This document shows, piece by piece, positions 5,799-8,463 of a stretch of DNA of 8,463 bases. The position numbers and the translations under genes are program-made. The notes under the pieces were generated by a model. The model did no database searches and was not told the origin of the DNA. It worked only from the letters and a program-made list of their open reading frames with translations. The stretch is from Bacillota bacterium (GTDB lineage Bacteria > Bacillota > Dethiobacteria > SKNC01). Location of the stretch: contig SKLX01000082.1 of assembly GCA_007121375.1 (NCBI GenBank), positions 1-8,463 on the forward strand. Reading direction: 5' to 3'. The first letter of the stretch is position 1. Every line of letters starts with the position of its first letter.

Positions 5799-6389
5799 AT
5801 GCTAAATCTTTTAAGGCCTGGACCGGTTACTTACCTCTTTGTTTTTATTACTCTTCTCTGGTGGCTTGAATTTATAATATTTAGTAAAAACCCTGGAGGC
5901 AGGGATAAAAAAAGCAAAAAGGGGCATTCTTCCTTTAATTTAATTTTAGGTGCTATTCTTTTTTCCCTGGTCCTGTCTTTATCCCTTTATTTTTTTAATC
6001 TGGGTAATCTTAAGAACTCTTCAGCCCTATTTTTCCGTAACTCAGGTATTGTCCTTTATGGGATGGGCATATTTATAAGGTACTGGTCTTTAATTTTGCT
6101 GGGAAGTTACTTCACCAGGTACATTGAGGTTCAAAAAGAACAGCCTTTAATAAGTAGTGGCCCCTATAGGATTCTTCGGCATCCTTCTTATACGGGTCTT
6201 TTGTTGTTGAATGCAGGTCTTCATTTTTTTATTGGGAACCTGCCAGGAATTATTATATCTTTTATTATTATATTTACAGCTCTTCATGTGAGGATCCTGG
6301 AAGAAGAGGCTTCCATGGAGGAATTTTTTGGGGAAAGATATAAAAGGTGGAAGATGGGCAGAAAGCGCCTGTTTCCCTGGATATATTAA
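5799..6389 (+). CDS. isoprenylcysteine carboxyl methyltransferase (ICMT)-family membrane protein
   Basis: This is a 196-residue integral membrane protein of the ICMT / phospholipid methyltransferase superfamily, enzymes that use S-adenosylmethionine within the membrane. Hydrophobic segments lie at about 9-28, 46-66, 81-103 and 131-164 (probably two helices). The hallmark GPYRILRHPSYTG (121-133), with Arg127-His128-Pro129, and the late RILEEEASMEEFFGERYKRW (165-184), with Glu168-Glu170, form the conserved cofactor-binding C-terminal part. The loop at about 30-42 is basic and polar. The start is ATG at 5799, with AGGAG (5788-5792) 6 bases before it. Bacterial members are mostly uncharacterised, and true prenylcysteine substrates are not expected in a bacterium, so the substrate is open. 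The gene sits just after a tRNA terminator and 24 bases before an aldehyde dehydrogenase gene, very likely in one transcript. TTGACA at 5741-5746 could be a -35 box, but no matching -10 is seen. Confidence 0.9.
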   Translation: MLNLLRPGPVTYLFVFITLLWWLEFIIFSKNPGGRDKKSKKGHSSFNLILGAILFSLVLSLSLYFFNLGNLKNSSALFFRNSGIVLYGMGIFIRYWSLILLGSYFTRYIEVQKEQPLISSGPYRILRHPSYTGLLLLNAGLHFFIGNLPGIIISFIIIFTALHVRILEEEASMEEFFGERYKRWKMGRKRLFPWIY

Positions 6390-6413
6390 AAAACAAGGAG
6401 GGCGCAAAAGGCA

Positions 6414-7790
6414 TTGCAAGAGATAAAAGCCGCAGTTAAAAAAAGTAAAGATTTTTTTGCCAGGGGTATAACCAGGGAGGTGGCCTTCAGGTTAAAGCAG
6501 TTAAAAACCTTAAAAGGGGCCCTGGAAGAGAATGAAGCCCTTATAATTGAGGCTATGTCCCAGGACCTGGGAAAAAGCTATTTCAACTCTTATGTTACAG
6601 AGCTGGGGCTGGTTTACAAAGAAATTGATTTGTTTTTAAAAAATCTAAATACCTGGGCCAACAGAAAAAGGGTTAAGACCCCCCTCATGCACTTTGGATC
6701 CAGAAGTTATATATACAAAGAACCTTACGGTACAGTATTAATCTTTTCCCCCTGGAATTATCCCCTTCAGCTTTCCATGCTACCTTTAATCGGAGCTATT
6801 GCGGCTGGCAATACAGTAATCTTGAAGCCATCTTCCCAAACCCCTGACACTTCCTCCACCTTGGAAAAAATAGGGAAAAATTATTTTCCTCCAGGATATA
6901 TTACCTTCATTAAAGGGGGCAGGGAAAAAAGCAGACTTTTGCTAGAGGAAAAGTTTGATTATATATTTTTTACCGGAAGTAAATTTGCCGGGAGAAAAGT
7001 CATGGAAGCAGCTGCTTACCACCTGACTCCTGTTACACTGGAACTGGGGGGAAAGAACCCCTGTATTTTAGATAGAGAAGCTGATATAGACCTGGCAGCC
7101 CGGCGAATAGTTTGGGGAAAATATTTAAACTCCGGCCAGACTTGTATAGCCCCCGATTATTTACTGGTTCATGAAGGGGTTAAAGAAGAGTTTTTTAAAA
7201 AGGCCAAAGGTTATATCCAAAAATTTTATGGGGATAAACCATTGGAAAGCCCGGATTTTAACCAAATAATTAATAAAAAACACTTTGAAAGATTAATCAA
7301 GTATTTACATAAGGGAAGGTTAATAACAGGGGGTAATTTTGATAAAGATAGGTTATATATTTCTCCTACTATAATTGACCAGGTTACCTGGGAAGATCCT
7401 GTTATGGAGGAGGAAATATTTGGGCCAATTCTACCCGTCCTTGAATATAAAAATATCCAGGAAGTTGTGGAATGGGTTAATAATAGGTCAACCCCTTTGG
7501 CCCTCTATATTTTTTCTAACAATAAAAAGGTTCAAAAGACAATACTGGAGAAAATCCAGTTTGGGGGAGGTTGTGTCAATGATACCCTTTTCCATGCTTC
7601 CTCTCCCTATTTGCCCTTTGGAGGGTTAGGAGAAAGCGGTATGGGGGCCTATCACGGAGAAACAAGTTTCAATACCTTTTCCCACGAAAAAAGTATCTTG
7701 AAAAGTAGCACCTTCACTGATTTTGCCTTTAGATATCCCCCATATAAATTGAATTTAAAGTTGTTAAAAAAAGTTTTCAAATGGTTGTGA
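6414..7790 (+). CDS. class 3 (ALDH3-type) NAD(P)-dependent aldehyde dehydrogenase
   Basis: This 458-residue enzyme oxidises aldehydes to carboxylates with NAD(P)+. Key residues sit almost exactly where they do in mammalian ALDH3: Asn115 in FSPWNYP, Lys138 in LKPS, the GS pair in FFTGSKFAG (about 185-193), the general base Glu210 in LELGGKNP, the nucleophile Cys244 in NSGQTCIAPDY, and Glu334-Phe336 in EEIFGP. The C-terminal PFGGLGESGMGAYHG (401-415) and FNTFSHEKS are also typical of ALDH3 and B. subtilis YwdH-like enzymes. The short N-terminus, without the extra region of ALDH1/2, supports this class. The start is TTG at 6414; AAGGAGG (6395-6401) is 12 bases upstream, longer than usual, but no closer start is in frame. 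Substrates are probably medium- or long-chain or aromatic aldehydes by family, which is inference. It follows the ICMT-like gene by 24 bases, and no clear terminator follows. Confidence 0.95.
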   Translation: MQEIKAAVKKSKDFFARGITREVAFRLKQLKTLKGALEENEALIIEAMSQDLGKSYFNSYVTELGLVYKEIDLFLKNLNTWANRKRVKTPLMHFGSRSYIYKEPYGTVLIFSPWNYPLQLSMLPLIGAIAAGNTVILKPSSQTPDTSSTLEKIGKNYFPPGYITFIKGGREKSRLLLEEKFDYIFFTGSKFAGRKVMEAAAYHLTPVTLELGGKNPCILDREADIDLAARRIVWGKYLNSGQTCIAPDYLLVHEGVKEEFFKKAKGYIQKFYGDKPLESPDFNQIINKKHFERLIKYLHKGRLITGGNFDKDRLYISPTIIDQVTWEDPVMEEEIFGPILPVLEYKNIQEVVEWVNNRSTPLALYIFSNNKKVQKTILEKIQFGGGCVNDTLFHASSPYLPFGGLGESGMGAYHGETSFNTFSHEKSILKSSTFTDFAFRYPPYKLNLKLLKKVFKWL

Positions 7791-7873
7791 GGTTTAATCA
7801 CTTTTTTGATATTTGGAAAGGTTAAGACTTGAGAGAAAGGGATTCTTGCAGGAAACTCTTTCTGACGCAAAGC

Positions 7874-7902
7874 TTGACACAGGGCAGATAGGTAAGTATA
7901 AT
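7874..7902 (+). promoter_or_regulatory. consensus sigma-A promoter of the Arg-His-Arg tRNA operon
   Basis: TTGACA (7874-7879) and TATAAT (7897-7902) are both perfect matches with an ideal 17-base spacer. Transcription should start near 7909, a few bases before the first tRNA at 7914. Confidence 0.95.
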
Positions 7903-7913
7903 AAATACTGCAA

Positions 7914-7989
7914 GCGCCTGTAGCTCAGCGGATAGAGCAACGGACTTCTAATCCGTGGGTCGGAGGTTCGATCCCTCCCAGGCGTGCCA
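7914..7989 (+). tRNA. tRNA-Arg (UCU)
   Basis: This 76-base cloverleaf has acceptor stem GCGCCTG / CAGGCGT (G1-T72 wobble), discriminator G and an encoded CCA. The anticodon arm ACGGA-CTTCTAA-TCCGT gives TCT at 7947-7949, reading AGA and AGG, common arginine codons in AT-rich genomes. It is the first gene of the three-tRNA operon. Confidence 0.97.
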
Positions 7990-8007
7990 TAATTTTGCCA
8001 AAATTGC

Positions 8008-8085
8008 GGTGAGTGTAGCTCAGGAGGTTAGAGCACCAGATTGTGGCTCTGGGGGCCGTGGGTTCGAGTCCCATCACTCACCCCA
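8008..8085 (+). tRNA. tRNA-His (GUG)
   Basis: The acceptor stem is GTGAGTG (8009-8015) / CACTCAC (8075-8081), with the histidine-specific extra G-1 encoded at 8008 opposite C73 (8082) and an encoded CCA (8083-8085). The anticodon arm CCAGA-TTGTGGC-TCTGG gives GTG at 8043-8045. The G-1:C73 pair is the identity element for histidyl-tRNA synthetase. Confidence 0.97.
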
Positions 8086-8114
8086 TTTTATATTAAAAGA
8101 GTTTTATTAAATAA

Positions 8115-8191
8115 GCGCCCGTAGCTCAGCTGGATAGAGTGACAGACTTCGAATCTGGGGGTCGGAGGTTCGAGTCCTCCCGGGCGTGCCA
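8115..8191 (+). tRNA. tRNA-Arg (UCG)
   Basis: This 77-base cloverleaf has acceptor stem GCGCCCG / CGGGCGT (G1-T72 wobble, as in the other Arg tRNA here), discriminator G and an encoded CCA. The loop CTTCGAA gives anticodon TCG at 8149-8151, reading CGA and possibly CGG. The anticodon stem has an A-G mismatch at positions 27-43, and the D stem has a G-T pair at 10-25, so it folds slightly less well than its neighbours. The T stem (GGAGG/CCTCC) is intact and the overall structure is sound. Confidence 0.95.
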
Positions 8192-8197
8192 TTAATT

Positions 8198-8298
8198 TAC
8201 ACTGTGTATTAACTTTTTAACTTATAAGTGTTATTGAAGAAGAGGGAAAGCCCTCTTCTTTTTTGTGCGCTAAAATCAAATCTACACTGTGTATTAAC
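8198..8298 (+). repeat. pair of 16-bp direct repeats with palindromic core flanking a terminator
   Basis: TACACTGTGTATTAAC occurs exactly at 8198-8213 and 8283-8298. In both copies AACTTA follows after 5 unrelated bases (8219-8224 and 8304-8309), so the shared unit is about 27 bp. Its first 11 bases, TACACTGTGTA, form a perfect palindrome around a central T. The copies are 85 bp apart, one before and one after the tRNA operon terminator. Confidence 0.8.
8237..8264 (+). terminator. intrinsic terminator of the Arg-His-Arg tRNA operon
   Basis: A perfect 10-bp stem, AAGAAGAGGG (8237-8246) / CCCTCTTCTT (8251-8260), has an AAAG loop and continues into a T run ending at 8264. It lies 45 bases after the last CCA. 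Confidence 0.93.
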
Positions 8299-8415
8299 AT
8301 ATCAACTTAATTTTAGAAAGCAATTTAAAATAAGGGAAAATAGTTGCCATGATTTTATAATTTAAATATCTTAATATTAATTAATTAATGGTAATAATTA
8401 ATAACATAGGTAAAA

Positions 8416-8444
8416 TTGACAGGAGTTATTATTTAAATTAAACT
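8416..8444 (+). promoter_or_regulatory. candidate promoter reading off the right edge
   Basis: A perfect TTGACA (8416-8421) and TAAACT (8439-8444, four of six) are spaced by 17 bases in AT-rich DNA. No reading frame follows within the window, so its gene would lie to the right. The rest of 8265-8463 shows only AT-rich sequence, including short TTAATTAA-type runs at about 8370-8400, and no gene. Confidence 0.45.
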
Positions 8445-8463
8445 AAGGATAGTAAATATTAAA

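Noticed and set aside
7834..7863. AGAAAG / CTTTCT hairpin after the aldehyde dehydrogenase gene as a terminator
   Set aside because: The stem is only 6 bp with an 18-base loop and no T run follows, so it does not meet the criteria for an intrinsic terminator.
7375..7870. Open frames of 84 codons (plus) and 72 codons (minus) over the end of the aldehyde dehydrogenase gene
   Set aside because: Both overlap the conserved C-terminal part of the aldehyde dehydrogenase in other frames and show no family features or ribosome site.

Overview
The window looks like chromosomal DNA of a low-to-moderate GC, Gram-positive, probably endospore-forming member of the Clostridia (Bacillota). Supporting signs are strong AGGAGG-type ribosome binding sites, frequent TTG/GTG starts, a GerM-type (GerMN) lipoprotein, intrinsic terminators with long T runs, tRNA genes that encode their own CCA ends, and the order glutamate racemase - GerM - RNase PH - XTP/dITP pyrophosphatase - MJ0936-type phosphodiesterase. 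That order matches the racE-(ysmB)-gerM-rph-ysnA-ysnB neighbourhood of Bacillus subtilis, known to me from the literature. I cannot name the species.

Layout. 1-735 is the 3' part of an IclR-family regulator whose start lies left of the window. 777-1298 encodes a UPF0316 membrane protein. 1387-2199 is glutamate racemase (murI), followed by a very strong terminator. 2330-3346 is a two-domain GerMN lipoprotein with its own terminator. 3457-5283 is a tight three-gene operon, rph - rdgB - phosphodiesterase; the last gene appears to start at a rare ATT codon. 5284-5526 is an intergenic region with five copies of a TTTRYAAAC-like motif and a near-consensus promoter overlaid by a 23-bp palindrome. 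5527-5680 is a tRNA-Pro/tRNA-Gly operon with a terminator. 5799-7790 is a two-gene unit: an isoprenylcysteine-methyltransferase-like membrane protein and a class 3 aldehyde dehydrogenase. 7874-8264 is a second tRNA operon (Arg-UCU, His-GUG, Arg-UCG) driven by a fully consensus promoter and ended by a terminator. An exact 16-bp repeat with a palindromic core stands on each side of that terminator. The AT-rich right end (8265-8463) holds no gene but carries a candidate promoter reading off the edge.

How the genes fit together. murI supplies D-glutamate for peptidoglycan, and the GerMN protein is probably a cell-surface or sporulation envelope factor. RNase PH trims tRNA 3' ends, and RdgB cleans the nucleotide pool. 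The phosphodiesterase shares their transcript, but its substrate is not evident. The methyltransferase-like protein and the aldehyde dehydrogenase are a separate accessory pair lying between two tRNA operons.

No clearly new multi-gene system is visible. The observations most worth a second look are the ATT start, the TTTRYAAAC repeat cluster, the palindrome over the tRNA promoter, and the repeat pair flanking the last terminator.
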